DNA of 53,593 nucleotides from the NCBI GenBank assembly GCA_028098005.1, contig JAOHFM010000007.1, positions 1 through 53,593 of the forward strand. The letters are read 5' to 3'. The translations under genes were made by a program, and so were the position numbers. This DNA comes from Psychrosphaera sp. Lineage in GTDB: Bacteria > Pseudomonadota > Gammaproteobacteria > Enterobacterales > Alteromonadaceae. Shown here in pieces: positions 8,099 through 16,547 of this stretch (positions within the stretch are counted from its first letter, which is position 1; each line of letters starts with the position of its first letter). Below the pieces are notes generated by a model. That model did not search any database, was not told the origin of the DNA, and worked only from the letters and a program-made list of their open reading frames with translations.

Positions 8099-8326
8099 AT
8101 GAAACCAATCCATGAACAACTTCAAGAGCTAAAAGAAACCACCAGCTTTTTAAACGACTCAATGCTAATGATGATACAAAGTGATGATGAGCAAAGCGAT
8201 AGCACCATGTTAGGCCTTATACACAGCTTGAGAGCTTTAGAGATAAGATTCGATGAGTTAATTAGTCAAACAGATAAAACGGATAAGAATGGCAGGGAGG
8301 GGGGTAAATTAGTACCAGTGAAATAA
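8099..8326 (+). CDS. Small acidic protein of the element, unknown
   Basis: 75 residues starting at an ATG that follows a good ribosome site (AAAGGAGC at 8085-8092). Predicted helical and acidic in its first 60 residues (KPIHEQLQELKETTSFLND, then SDDEQSDS), possibly a short coiled coil. The C-terminus turns basic and glycine-rich (KNGREGGKLVPVK) and overlies a run of six G residues. Unrecognised; could be a copy-control or anti-repressor partner, but nothing shows this. Confidence 0.62.
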   Translation: MKPIHEQLQELKETTSFLNDSMLMMIQSDDEQSDSTMLGLIHSLRALEIRFDELISQTDKTDKNGREGGKLVPVK

Positions 8327-8461
8327 CACAGTACCGCTTGAATAAGTTTATTTACCCGCCCGCAGTTTATATAACTTTTGTTGCTACTTTCACCTTTTTT
8401 ATAACCTTACTTTTACCAGTTTTTCGTAATAGAATAATTTAAAGTTAAGGAAGGGTAGAGA

Positions 8462-9070
8462 ATGGCTAAAGGTTCACACTTGGGGCATATTAGAACAAGA
8501 TCTTATCAAGAGGCATATCATCGAATTAAAGCTATTTGGTTTAAGAGTCTCATAGACTCAGCCGATGGTAACTACAGTTATGGGCATACTCAATTAAACG
8601 ATGAGCAAACAGCTTTTACACTTCATACACACAGTGAATATCCAAAAGTTATGGTTTATGAGGTTGAAGGCCGAAAAACGCCAATTCCATTACTCCAAGA
8701 ACGTGTTAGCGCATCAATAAAGACTTACCTAGTTTGCCCATACTGTTTAAGGCGCTGTCAGCACTTGCTAGTAACTGAAACCACGTTTGCTTGTAGGAAG
8801 TGCCTCAATGCCCACTACGCAAGCCAAAGTGAATGTAGGCTAACTAGATTAAGGCGCAGAATAAGAAAGCTAAGGAAAGGCATATGGGGCGAATTTTGCT
8901 TTGTCGATGATATGTTTGAATCATGTTTGTACTTTCCCAAACCAGACCATATTCAATGGCGAACCTATCTAAAAAAACAAAGGGAGATTGTCACGTTAGA
9001 GCAAACTTATTGGGGAGCTTTCAGTAATAGTTATATGGGCAAGTTGTTAATTAAGTCGGGAATGTTGTAA
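8462..9070 (+). CDS. Zinc-ribbon protein of unknown function (element cargo or replication accessory)
   Basis: 202 residues. Two CxxC pairs, CPYC (about residue 94) and CRKC (about 117), form a treble-clef/zinc-ribbon module with a YLVCPYCLRRC opening. A strongly basic stretch follows (RLTRLRRRIRKLRKG), suited to nucleic-acid contact. The N-terminal 90 residues have no recognised fold. The ATG at 8462 is preceded by AAGGAAGGG, a strong ribosome site. Proteins with this layout occur as unnamed ORFs near replication genes of small integrative elements; I know no demonstrated function. Lies 135 bp after the small acidic gene and 53 bp before the PDZ gene. Confidence 0.75.
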   Translation: MAKGSHLGHIRTRSYQEAYHRIKAIWFKSLIDSADGNYSYGHTQLNDEQTAFTLHTHSEYPKVMVYEVEGRKTPIPLLQERVSASIKTYLVCPYCLRRCQHLLVTETTFACRKCLNAHYASQSECRLTRLRRRIRKLRKGIWGEFCFVDDMFESCLYFPKPDHIQWRTYLKKQREIVTLEQTYWGAFSNSYMGKLLIKSGML

Positions 9071-9123
9071 GTACTGAAAAACTAAATTAAGGTAATCATA
9101 CAAACTAAATACAAGGAAGTAAT

Positions 9124-9636
9124 ATGGAAGGCTTAAAAGTTAAATCGGTTGAAAGTGGGAAGTACGGTGACAATGTAGGTATCCTAGCTGGAGACATAAT
9201 AGTTAAGTATGGCGATCGAAAAGTACCTAACACTTGGACACTTGAATCTACACAAAAATACTTAATGGAATTAGGCTATGAAACCGTCAATTTGGAATTG
9301 TTAAGAAAAGGTGAAAAGGTTTTAATAGAAGTCATTCCTAAAATGAAGTTAAGTTTAGAGCTTGAAGTATTTAGCAAAAAGCCGACTTTTGAGGCAACTT
9401 CACTTATAACCATTTCAAAAGTAACCGACGCACCAGCCATTAGTGTATTGGCTTATTTGTTATCAGTTGTAACTTTGATAGCTACGATAATTTTAATATC
9501 AATGGAGCGTGACGAAGTTTTACAAATTGTATGGGGGTTATCTGGGGCTGTCAGTTTTTTAATGTTGTCTGCTATTGGTATGCTTTTACATTACATAAAA
9601 GGTATTTTCATTAATACATATCGAGAGCAAGATTAG
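9124..9636 (+). CDS. PDZ-domain protein with two C-terminal membrane segments
   Basis: 170 residues. Residues 1-75 resemble a PDZ domain: GLKVKSVESGKYGDNVGI then AGDIIVKYGDRKV fits the ligand-groove and carboxylate-binding pattern of DegS/RseP-type PDZ domains, followed by strands ending VNLELLRKGEKVLIEVIP. Two hydrophobic segments follow at about 103-126 and 132-160. There is no signal peptide, so the PDZ domain should be cytoplasmic unless the topology is reversed. No protease domain is present. A free PDZ attached to a membrane anchor on a mobile element is unusual; it might tether or modulate a host membrane protein. It is the last gene before attR, a position often held by accessory cargo. 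Ribosome site AAGGAAGT precedes the ATG. Confidence 0.78.
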   Translation: MEGLKVKSVESGKYGDNVGILAGDIIVKYGDRKVPNTWTLESTQKYLMELGYETVNLELLRKGEKVLIEVIPKMKLSLELEVFSKKPTFEATSLITISKVTDAPAISVLAYLLSVVTLIATIILISMERDEVLQIVWGLSGAVSFLMLSAIGMLLHYIKGIFINTYREQD

Positions 9637-9732
9637 TAAGTTGATAAATAGCTAAAGTAGTACAATATGTAGTACAGGTTATTGTTTTGATTTGTGAACC
9701 ACCTATCTTTAAAGGGTTTTAGCTCTTTTGTT

Positions 9733-9795
9733 GACTCCCGCCAGCTCCACCAATAACGAAACCTCGACCTAAACAGTCGGGGTTTTTTTATGCCT
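9733..9795 (+). repeat. attR: right 63-bp direct repeat
   Basis: Perfect copy of 4374-4436. Only the last 20 nt of tmRNA are present (no upstream tmRNA body), followed by the copied terminator. Marks the distal end of the integrated element. Confidence 0.93.
9762..9789 (+). terminator. Duplicated ssrA terminator ending the element
   Basis: Second copy of the CCTCGAC/GTCGGGG hairpin with seven T residues, within attR. It should stop element transcription before it reaches the DUF2254 gene. Confidence 0.8.
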
Positions 9796-9977
9796 AAAAT
9801 CTGACCTAATTCCCCCATGGTTTTTTCTTTTCCAACTAATATATTAATTGGAACGTATATTTAAAATGAATGAGTTGTTGCGGGCCTTTGTGAGCTATTT
9901 GTTGTTAAATACCCACAGATAAAATAAAGTGTTTAGTAGTTTTTTTAACGCAATGATTAAAAAGGAAAATAGATAGG

Positions 9978-11261
9978 ATGCAGCAACAAGTTAGCTTTTA
10001 CATTCGACGTTTGAAAGAGCGACTGTGGGTTAAACCTCTTTTTAGTTGCGCACTTTCAGTACTTGCTATTTTCTTCGCTAGGCTCGGCGACACTTACTTC
10101 TCTGACGCCGCTGTTATGGACATCAGTGTTGATACTTTAAAAACTTTATTTTCTATTATATCTGCGAGCATGCTTGGAATGGCTGTATTTGCGGTTGGCT
10201 CTATGTTATCTGCATATTCTTCCGTGAGTACATCTGCTACCCCGCATGCATTTGATATTGTCATTACCGACGATGTTTCGCAGTATGCGCTGTCCATTTT
10301 TGTCGGAGCGTTTATTTTTAGCGTTATTGGTATTATTGCGTTAATGAATGGTTTATATGGTGATACGGGCCGCTTTGTTATCTTTATACTCACTTTACTG
10401 GTTTTTGCTATTGTAATATTGGGCTTTGTAAGGTGGGTGGACAACATTGCTAGGCTTGGTACGTTAGGTAAAACGATTTCAAAAGTAGAGGCGGTAACTG
10501 AAAAGGCACTCATCAGGCATCATGAGCTTACTGCAGGGGCGTTAGACTTTAACGATGTTGAAGGTCAAGCAGACGAAATTTACTCAGGTGAAATTGGTTA
10601 CTTACAGCAAATTAATATTGATAGACTACATGCGACAGCTTCGGAGTTTAATTTCAAGATAAAAATAAACCAAGCCGTTGGTTCTCTTATTTTGCCAAAC
10701 ACTCCAATAGCATTTATCAAATTTGACGATGGTCAGGCTTCTGAAAGTCAAGAATCGTGGGATAAGAGCCTAAAACCTCAAATATTGAAAGACTTTATTG
10801 TTGGCAAATGCCGCACCTTTGATGAAGACCCTCGATTTGGTTTTTTGGTGTTATCTGAAATCGCGAGTCGTGCACTTTCGCCGGCAGTAAATGACCCAGG
10901 TACGGCGATAGATATCATTAGTGTTCAATGCAGGCTCATAACGCAATGGGCGGCTGGCTGCAGAAAAGAATCAGATTGCAAAGATAAACAGAACACTTTT
11001 GATCGTATTTATTTGCCAAATCTAAGCACAGAAGCAATTTTTAAAGATGCATTTAACGGCATCGCTCGAGACGGAGCAGCTAATATTGAAGTGATGCTTA
11101 GACTTCAGAAAATTTATCAATGTTTGTCTGAGACTAATGACGAGTTAGCTGAACAATGTTACGTGCACTCAAAAAAAGCGCTAGCCTATGCAAAAAAGGA
11201 ACTTGCACTAGAAGAGGACTTCCAATTATTGAACGACAACTATTTGCCTAAGGAAAGTTAG
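9978..11261 (+). CDS. DUF2254 family membrane protein
   Basis: 427 residues. Four hydrophobic segments in the N-terminal third (about 21-38, 52-75, 105-125, 131-152) with family hallmarks such as SISASMLGMAVFAVGSML-like and SATPHAFDIVITDDVSQ, then a cytoplasmic region of about 270 residues with conserved FDEDPRFGFLVL and SRALSPAVNDPGTAID motifs, characteristic of DUF2254. Function unknown in the family; the membrane arrangement suggests a channel-like or envelope role. ATG at 9978 with AGATAGG just upstream. The next gene begins two bases after its stop, so the pair forms an operon. This was the gene downstream of ssrA before the element inserted. Confidence 0.88.
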   Translation: MQQQVSFYIRRLKERLWVKPLFSCALSVLAIFFARLGDTYFSDAAVMDISVDTLKTLFSIISASMLGMAVFAVGSMLSAYSSVSTSATPHAFDIVITDDVSQYALSIFVGAFIFSVIGIIALMNGLYGDTGRFVIFILTLLVFAIVILGFVRWVDNIARLGTLGKTISKVEAVTEKALIRHHELTAGALDFNDVEGQADEIYSGEIGYLQQINIDRLHATASEFNFKIKINQAVGSLILPNTPIAFIKFDDGQASESQESWDKSLKPQILKDFIVGKCRTFDEDPRFGFLVLSEIASRALSPAVNDPGTAIDIISVQCRLITQWAAGCRKESDCKDKQNTFDRIYLPNLSTEAIFKDAFNGIARDGAANIEVMLRLQKIYQCLSETNDELAEQCYVHSKKALAYAKKELALEEDFQLLNDNYLPKES

Positions 11262-11263
11262 AA

Positions 11264-12325
11264 ATGGAGTTAACCTTTACAATTCTAACGGTGGTCGTAT
11301 TTCTTATTTGTGTACTGCCTATTTTTAATTGGTCTCATTGGACAATAAGAAGCATGGACTTTCCAAGACTGCAACTCGCCGTCCTTTTTACTTGTGTTTT
11401 TGTTGGCCAGTTGTCTCAGCTAGAGCCAAATGACTCAAGATCAATAATACGGTTACTCACTTTACTTGCTTGTATTCTGTGGCAGCTTTGGTGGGTTTTA
11501 CCTTTTAGTCCATTATGGAAAAAGGAAGTCCACTCATCTAAAAATGAAGAACCTACAAACACAATTAAAGTTATTACGGCCAACGTACTAACAACCAACA
11601 GGAAGTCGCACAAACTGATTGATTTAGTTAAAGAGTATCAACCGGATGTACTGGTTACTTTAGAATCTGATCAGTGGTGGCAAGACCAACTAGATTGTTT
11701 AGAGGATGATTTACCTTACACCGTTAAGTGCCCACTTGATAACCTATATGGTATGCATGTGTACTCAAGGTTTGAACTCTTAGATGCTGAGCTCAACTAT
11801 TTAGTGCAAGACGGTGTACCGTCGGTAGAAGCGACATTAAAGCTAACGAACGGTCAACTGGTTAAAGCTTATTTTTTGCACCCCGCGCCGCCAAGCCCTA
11901 CTGAAAATGAAGAATCGACTGAACGTGATGCGGAACTGGTTATTGTGGCGCGAAAAATTGCCAAGGATGACTCTCCAACAATAGTCACGGGTGATTTGAA
12001 CGATGTTGCATGGTCAAAAACAACTCGGTTATTTAGAAAAATAAGCGGCTTATTAGACCCAAGAGTAGGCAGAGGCATGTTTAATACTTTTCATGCTAAT
12101 TATTGGTTTATGAGGTGGCCTCTAGATCATATGTTTCATAGTGAGCATTTTACCGTGCGTCAAATTAAACGATTACCAAATATAGGTTCAGATCATTTTT
12201 CTTTATATACAGAGTTACAGTATTCGCCGAAGCTTAAATCAACGCAGGAGGGGTTGGACATTGAAAAAGGCGATAAACATGAAGCAAAAGAAATAATTCA
12301 AAAAGAACAAATCAAAAACGCATAG
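11264..12325 (+). CDS. Endonuclease/exonuclease/phosphatase family protein, membrane-anchored
   Basis: 353 residues. Residues 1-90 contain about three hydrophobic segments; the catalytic domain spans about 100-320. Seen motifs of the EEP (DNase I-like) superfamily: VITANVLTTN with metal-proximal Asn, LVTLESDQWW with the metal-binding Glu, VTGDLNDVAW with catalytic Asp and Asn, and NIGSDHFSLYTEL with the Asp-His pair. Such membrane-tethered EEP proteins (YafD-like) probably act outside the cytoplasm on nucleic acid or phosphoester substrates; the actual substrate is unknown. A charged Lys/Glu-rich tail ends the protein. Two bases separate it from the DUF2254 gene. A terminator follows at 12341. 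Confidence 0.88.
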   Translation: MELTFTILTVVVFLICVLPIFNWSHWTIRSMDFPRLQLAVLFTCVFVGQLSQLEPNDSRSIIRLLTLLACILWQLWWVLPFSPLWKKEVHSSKNEEPTNTIKVITANVLTTNRKSHKLIDLVKEYQPDVLVTLESDQWWQDQLDCLEDDLPYTVKCPLDNLYGMHVYSRFELLDAELNYLVQDGVPSVEATLKLTNGQLVKAYFLHPAPPSPTENEESTERDAELVIVARKIAKDDSPTIVTGDLNDVAWSKTTRLFRKISGLLDPRVGRGMFNTFHANYWFMRWPLDHMFHSEHFTVRQIKRLPNIGSDHFSLYTELQYSPKLKSTQEGLDIEKGDKHEAKEIIQKEQIKNA

Positions 12326-12340
12326 TTGACTGGAAACGTT

Positions 12341-12381
12341 AGCCCCAGTTATCGATCCTTTTGTTTGGGGCTCAGTTTTTT
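12341..12381 (+). terminator. Intrinsic terminator after the EEP gene
   Basis: AGCCCCA (12341-12347) pairs with TGGGGCT (12366-12372), 18-base loop, followed by CAG then six T residues. The loop is large, which lowers confidence. Sits between convergent genes. Confidence 0.55.
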
Positions 12382-12385
12382 CGTT

Positions 12386-15025
12386 TTAATGTTTCGGGTA
12401 ATGCTCGCTTAAAAACTCAGAAAATTTATCTACCGTTAACGGTTTTGTAAGGTAAAAATTGACGCCTGCTTCGTACGCTCTATCAAAGTCTTGTTTCATT
12501 GCATTTGCTGACAAACCGCATATGAACAATTCAGTATAACCCGTATGGCGTAGCTCTTTAACCGCTTCATAACCGTCCATTATCGGCATTTGCATGTCCA
12601 TGAGAACACAGTCGTAGTGGTTTTTATTTACAAGCTTAATCGACTCTAAACCATTCTCTGCTATGTCATAGGTAAAGCCATGAAGCTTTAGCATGTTCCC
12701 AGCAACCATTTGGTTCACCTTGTTGTCTTCTACTAATAACACATGACCTTTGTACTGTTTTCGAGAGTTGCTTTCCACTTTATTTTGCTGAACGGTTTGG
12801 TTACTTTTATTTTGTAAAGACAGAATGAACTGCTTAAATAAAACGGGTGTAATAGGGTGGATAAGCGTTGCAGCATTTACGTCTTTAATAATTGTATTGA
12901 TATGCTCAAGACTGTCTTTATGGCCAATGAAACCAAGATTTATCGACTTTTCTTTGAGCATCAACACACTTTTTTTAATGTTATCGACATCAGTTTCTGC
13001 GTTTATTTGAATGATAATAGGGTTTTCACTAGCAAATAAGTCACTTGAAAATTGATTCAATATACATAATTTGATTTGAGCCTGAGCCCAATACTTCCCT
13101 GGCAACGTCAGCGGTGCATCCAATGAAATGTAATTGATTTCGAACTCATTAAAAGTAATAGCTGGTGTATTGTCGGCTGCTTCTAATGGCAAGGTAACGC
13201 TAAACTTACTTCCAATATATTGTTTTGACTCGCAATATACCTGTCCATTCATCATGTCGACTAAGTTTTTCACAATTGATAGGCCTAGTCCTGTGCCACC
13301 AAATTTTCTACTAGTAGAACCATCAGCTTGAGTGAAAGAGTCAAATATATGGAGACACTCTTCATCGCTCATGCCGACGCCTGTGTCAACGACGGTTATT
13401 TGTAATGAGTTTTGCACATTACATGAGTATTCTACATAAATATCTACGCAGCCTTTTTCTGTAAACTTAATCGCATTATTACAAATGTTTAATATTATTT
13501 GACCAATTCGTGTTGGATCACCTCTTAATAGAGTAGGCATAGAGAAGTCAATAAAGGCTCTAAGCTTAAGACCTTTTTCTTCCGCCTTAGGAGACAAAGA
13601 CTGAATTAATGAGTCCAAAACGGCGGATATAGAAAACTCTATGTCTTCCAAACTAATTTTCCCAGCTTCAATTTTTGAGAAGTCCAAAATGTCATTAATA
13701 ACACTCATCATTATTTCACTAGAATAGCTAATTCTGTCTATGTATGTTTCTTGTGTTTTGTCTAAAGGGGTTAGCCTAAGTAAGTCTACAAACCCTATGA
13801 TGCCGTTCATTGGCGTTCTAATTTCATGGCTCATATTTGCCAAAAACATGCTTTTAGATTTAGTGGCTTGTTCCGCTCTTTGCTTTTCAGCCAATAGTTC
13901 ATTATTCATTGCAACTTGCTGTTTGTTTTGAACCTCTGATTGTTCTAGCAAACGAATTGTTTGTCGGTTTTTTTCGCTAAACACTTTTGCTGCTTTGGCC
14001 AAATGGCCTATCTCGTCTTTTTTATCTAACTCTGGAATAGATAATACAGCTTCGCCAAACGCTAGCTTTTTGAAAACTTGCGTGATGTTTTGAATTGGGT
14101 TTACTACGTTGCGGATAAAAAATATTGCAGTAATGATTGAAATTAATATTGTAAGCAACAAAAAGAAGTTTATGAAGCGAGAGAACGCTAGGGTCTCTTG
14201 CTCAACGCTGGCTCGGTTAGTAGTCACCTCGTCGTTGACTAAGTTACTCAATTCTTTAGTTATATATAAAAATTCATTGGCGGCTCCAGACATCACAACA
14301 TTTACTAAAAATGTATATCCTCTTGTTGTTTGGCTCAGTTGTCTAAAGCTCCTATTGATTGAGTTTAATGACAAAAGGCTTTGCTCTTTTTGTTTGGAAG
14401 TAATACTGGTCTGATCGATATAGTCTTGCAGTTTATTCAAGCTTTTCTTAAAAGCGTTAATATAAGTAGAATTAGGTGTGTTTATATATTTTAACGCGTT
14501 TAATTTTGCCTCAACTATTCTTGTTTGAAGCACGGGAGAAGGAGAACCGTTATGGAACTCTACTAGCATAGTGTTTAGCGTGTTTAATTTGTTATTGATT
14601 TCATTATTAAATAAATCCGATCGACGTGCGTAGGACTTTTCTACCTCTTGAAAGTTAACTTTATAGTCGTTTAAATGATCACGAAGTGTTTTTATATAGT
14701 TACTAACGGTAGATTGGCTTTTACTTGGAAACTCAAACTCAGCAAAACGTTTAATGTCTTGATCTATTGTTGATATTAATAAGTAGGTTCTATCTAAGAC
14801 CGATAAGCTACCGGTCTCTTTATAAATCAAAACATTACGCTGAAGATCAATAAGCTCCTTTTCTAAATGTGCAACCAACTGTACTTTTTGAATCGTATCT
14901 TGGGCGAGCTTTTGCTGATTTTCAAAAACGGTGAATGTTGATTTAAAAATGACAATTTCAACAACCATTAATGAAGCCAGAGACAAGAGAACAAGTAATA
15001 GTTGGTTTTTTAAAGATTTAAACAT
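12386..15025 (-). CDS. Hybrid sensor histidine kinase/response regulator
   Basis: 879 residues. Membrane segment at about 6-27, a helical extracytoplasmic sensor of about 255 residues, second membrane segment about 286-308, HAMP (about 308-360), a coiled linker, then HisKA with [15 protein letters not shown] (phospho-acceptor His400). The HATPase_c domain has an N-box around NICNNAIKF (513-519), DTGVGM and GTGLGLS. A region of about 130 residues (620-750) looks like a degenerate receiver with no clear phospho-acceptor. A true receiver follows (Glu766, Asp767, phospho-acceptor Asp810, Lys861). No HPt or output domain is present. The gene lies 14 bp downstream of the binding-protein gene, implying that the binding protein presents a ligand to this sensor, as in TorT-TorS or LuxP-LuxQ. 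Confidence 0.92.
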   Translation of the reverse strand: MFKSLKNQLLLVLLSLASLMVVEIVIFKSTFTVFENQQKLAQDTIQKVQLVAHLEKELIDLQRNVLIYKETGSLSVLDRTYLLISTIDQDIKRFAEFEFPSKSQSTVSNYIKTLRDHLNDYKVNFQEVEKSYARRSDLFNNEINNKLNTLNTMLVEFHNGSPSPVLQTRIVEAKLNALKYINTPNSTYINAFKKSLNKLQDYIDQTSITSKQKEQSLLSLNSINRSFRQLSQTTRGYTFLVNVVMSGAANEFLYITKELSNLVNDEVTTNRASVEQETLAFSRFINFFLLLTILISIITAIFFIRNVVNPIQNITQVFKKLAFGEAVLSIPELDKKDEIGHLAKAAKVFSEKNRQTIRLLEQSEVQNKQQVAMNNELLAEKQRAEQATKSKSMFLANMSHEIRTPMNGIIGFVDLLRLTPLDKTQETYIDRISYSSEIMMSVINDILDFSKIEAGKISLEDIEFSISAVLDSLIQSLSPKAEEKGLKLRAFIDFSMPTLLRGDPTRIGQIILNICNNAIKFTEKGCVDIYVEYSCNVQNSLQITVVDTGVGMSDEECLHIFDSFTQADGSTSRKFGGTGLGLSIVKNLVDMMNGQVYCESKQYIGSKFSVTLPLEAADNTPAITFNEFEINYISLDAPLTLPGKYWAQAQIKLCILNQFSSDLFASENPIIIQINAETDVDNIKKSVLMLKEKSINLGFIGHKDSLEHINTIIKDVNAATLIHPITPVLFKQFILSLQNKSNQTVQQNKVESNSRKQYKGHVLLVEDNKVNQMVAGNMLKLHGFTYDIAENGLESIKLVNKNHYDCVLMDMQMPIMDGYEAVKELRHTGYTELFICGLSANAMKQDFDRAYEAGVNFYLTKPLTVDKFSEFLSEHYPKH

Positions 15026-15039
15026 TTCAGTTATTTCAT

Positions 15040-16311
15040 TTAAGAGTTAATAAACTCGTACCACTTTTGTAAACTGTAGTCATAAGACTCCATGACAGAG
15101 TTCCAAACAGCTACGTTACTAAACCTTTTTTGATAACTGCCACCAGATCGCACCTGACCCTTTTTAACTGCAGTATTTCCATCGGTGCCAAGCAAGTCAC
15201 TTGCGGCATGTTTTCCGTCATACCAATAGTCCCACTCATTCTGGCTTAGATAATTGGCAGAACGTTGCGGGTTACTAATATAATATCCCTGCCTTGCTAT
15301 AAAAGCACCTGGCCAACCTGACAGCCACCAGTTCATATAGTCATAAGCCGCATCTTTTACTCTACCCGTAGTTGCGGATGACAGGCACATAACGCCATGC
15401 CAACCTCGATAGCCTTCTTTGGGCGCGGCATAGCGAACAGGGACCCCTTGGCCATTTAATTGCGAAACAGCAGGAGAGAACATGCTTTGGATATTGACCC
15501 GTCCCGACTTCATAAAGTTCACAGATTCTGGCACAGAGGTCCAAAATCCATTGAAATGTTGTTGGTGTTTCAGTTCGAATAGAATACTAAATAGCTTGTC
15601 TAATTCAGCATTTGTTATTGCGCCAATATCTTTAAAGGTCATGTAACCTTGACCTTGTGCGGCCAAGGCTAGATCAAAAACACCAATAGATGGTGCATTT
15701 ACAATTCCTACTTTACCTTTATTTTTTTCATCAAGTAGCCAGCCCCAGCTCTCGGTTTCATAGGCTTTACCTTGTTTAATGTGATTGGTGTTATACCCAA
15801 AAGAATCAACATTATGAACGTACGGTAAAAAGCTAATGTCGTTGGTGTGATTTACTCCTAATTCCCCGTTTTTTTGAACGTGCAATATTTTATACGGTGC
15901 GTCACCGGCCCCAATGTTAGATGAACTGTGAAGTTTACCTGTTTTGCATAAATCATTAATTTCATCAAAATGAACAATTCTTTTTTTATCAATAGGCTGT
16001 ATAGAACCAGATTGCCAAAGCACCCGTATACTATTTGACCATTGCTCGTACAAATCGAATGAAGATGGTGACATGGAGGCCTTTTGCAAAACTGAAGCGC
16101 TACCCTTAGGTTCAAACACTAAGTTAATTCCTAAGTCGTCCATGGCTTGCTTGCGTAGGGTTTCTTGTAACGTAACGTGAGTACCAAGAACCCGAACTGT
16201 CGTAGTGGTTCTTGAGAAAACATATGGCGCTTTGGTGATGACTAAACTTGAGGCCGCTACTTTTGTCAACAATTTCAATGTTGAACGCTTTGGTTTATTA
16301 ACAGTGGCCAT
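15040..16311 (-). CDS. Extracellular solute-binding protein, PotD-like, orphan
   Basis: 423 residues of the periplasmic binding protein type 2 fold most like spermidine/putrescine PotD and relatives. Seen motifs: [18 protein letters not shown] (hinge and ligand strand region), [17 protein letters not shown] and the C-terminal [13 protein letters not shown] with [16 protein letters not shown], all usual in that family. The N-terminus ([19 protein letters not shown]) looks like a degenerate Tat signal with Lys-Arg instead of the twin Arg. No ABC permease or ATPase gene is nearby; instead the next gene is a hybrid sensor kinase in the same transcription unit. A signalling role rather than uptake is therefore inferred. 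Ligand unknown; a polyamine is possible but unproved. Confidence 0.86.
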   Translation of the reverse strand: MATVNKPKRSTLKLLTKVAASSLVITKAPYVFSRTTTTVRVLGTHVTLQETLRKQAMDDLGINLVFEPKGSASVLQKASMSPSSFDLYEQWSNSIRVLWQSGSIQPIDKKRIVHFDEINDLCKTGKLHSSSNIGAGDAPYKILHVQKNGELGVNHTNDISFLPYVHNVDSFGYNTNHIKQGKAYETESWGWLLDEKNKGKVGIVNAPSIGVFDLALAAQGQGYMTFKDIGAITNAELDKLFSILFELKHQQHFNGFWTSVPESVNFMKSGRVNIQSMFSPAVSQLNGQGVPVRYAAPKEGYRGWHGVMCLSSATTGRVKDAAYDYMNWWLSGWPGAFIARQGYYISNPQRSANYLSQNEWDYWYDGKHAASDLLGTDGNTAVKKGQVRSGGSYQKRFSNVAVWNSVMESYDYSLQKWYEFINS

Positions 16312-16547
16312 AGTTAATCCATGATTTTATTATATTTATATAAGTATGTTAGAGCTTAGTCGAAACTACAGACGTTGCCATTTTTCGTCAATAAAAAGCG
16401 ATAAAAATTATGTTGTTTAGCGAGTAAACTTGGTTATTAATCGCAAACAGTGTCAATTAACGTAAATTAGATTGATTCTAATTAATATTCTCTCGTATAT
16501 AAGCTTTAATATTTTAGTATTAACTCAATTATCACAAAGGTAAGAAG

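Larger units (their letters stand above)
4374..9795 (+). mobile_element. Integrated genetic element at ssrA (5,359 bp, satellite-like)
   Basis: Bounded by perfect 63 bp repeats at 4374-4436 and 9733-9795, giving an excised circle of 5,359 bp. All eight genes face the same way as ssrA: P4-type integrase, unknown, AlpA-like regulator, unknown, Gp2/YagK-type HUH protein, small acidic protein, zinc-ribbon protein, PDZ-membrane protein. No capsid, portal, terminase, tail, relaxase or conjugation gene is visible. The set resembles small phage-satellite-like or filamentous-phage-related islands, but no known family can be assigned. Conserved repeats, an intact integrase and intact frames suggest recent arrival and potential mobility. 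Confidence 0.88.

Noticed and set aside
9633..9818. A 61-codon minus-strand open frame across attR
   Set aside because: It reads antisense through the terminator and tmRNA 3' end, has no ribosome site and no resemblance to a protein.
10094..10513. A 139-codon antisense frame within the DUF2254 gene
   Set aside because: Shadow of a well-supported coding region, low-complexity Ile/Thr/Ser pattern.
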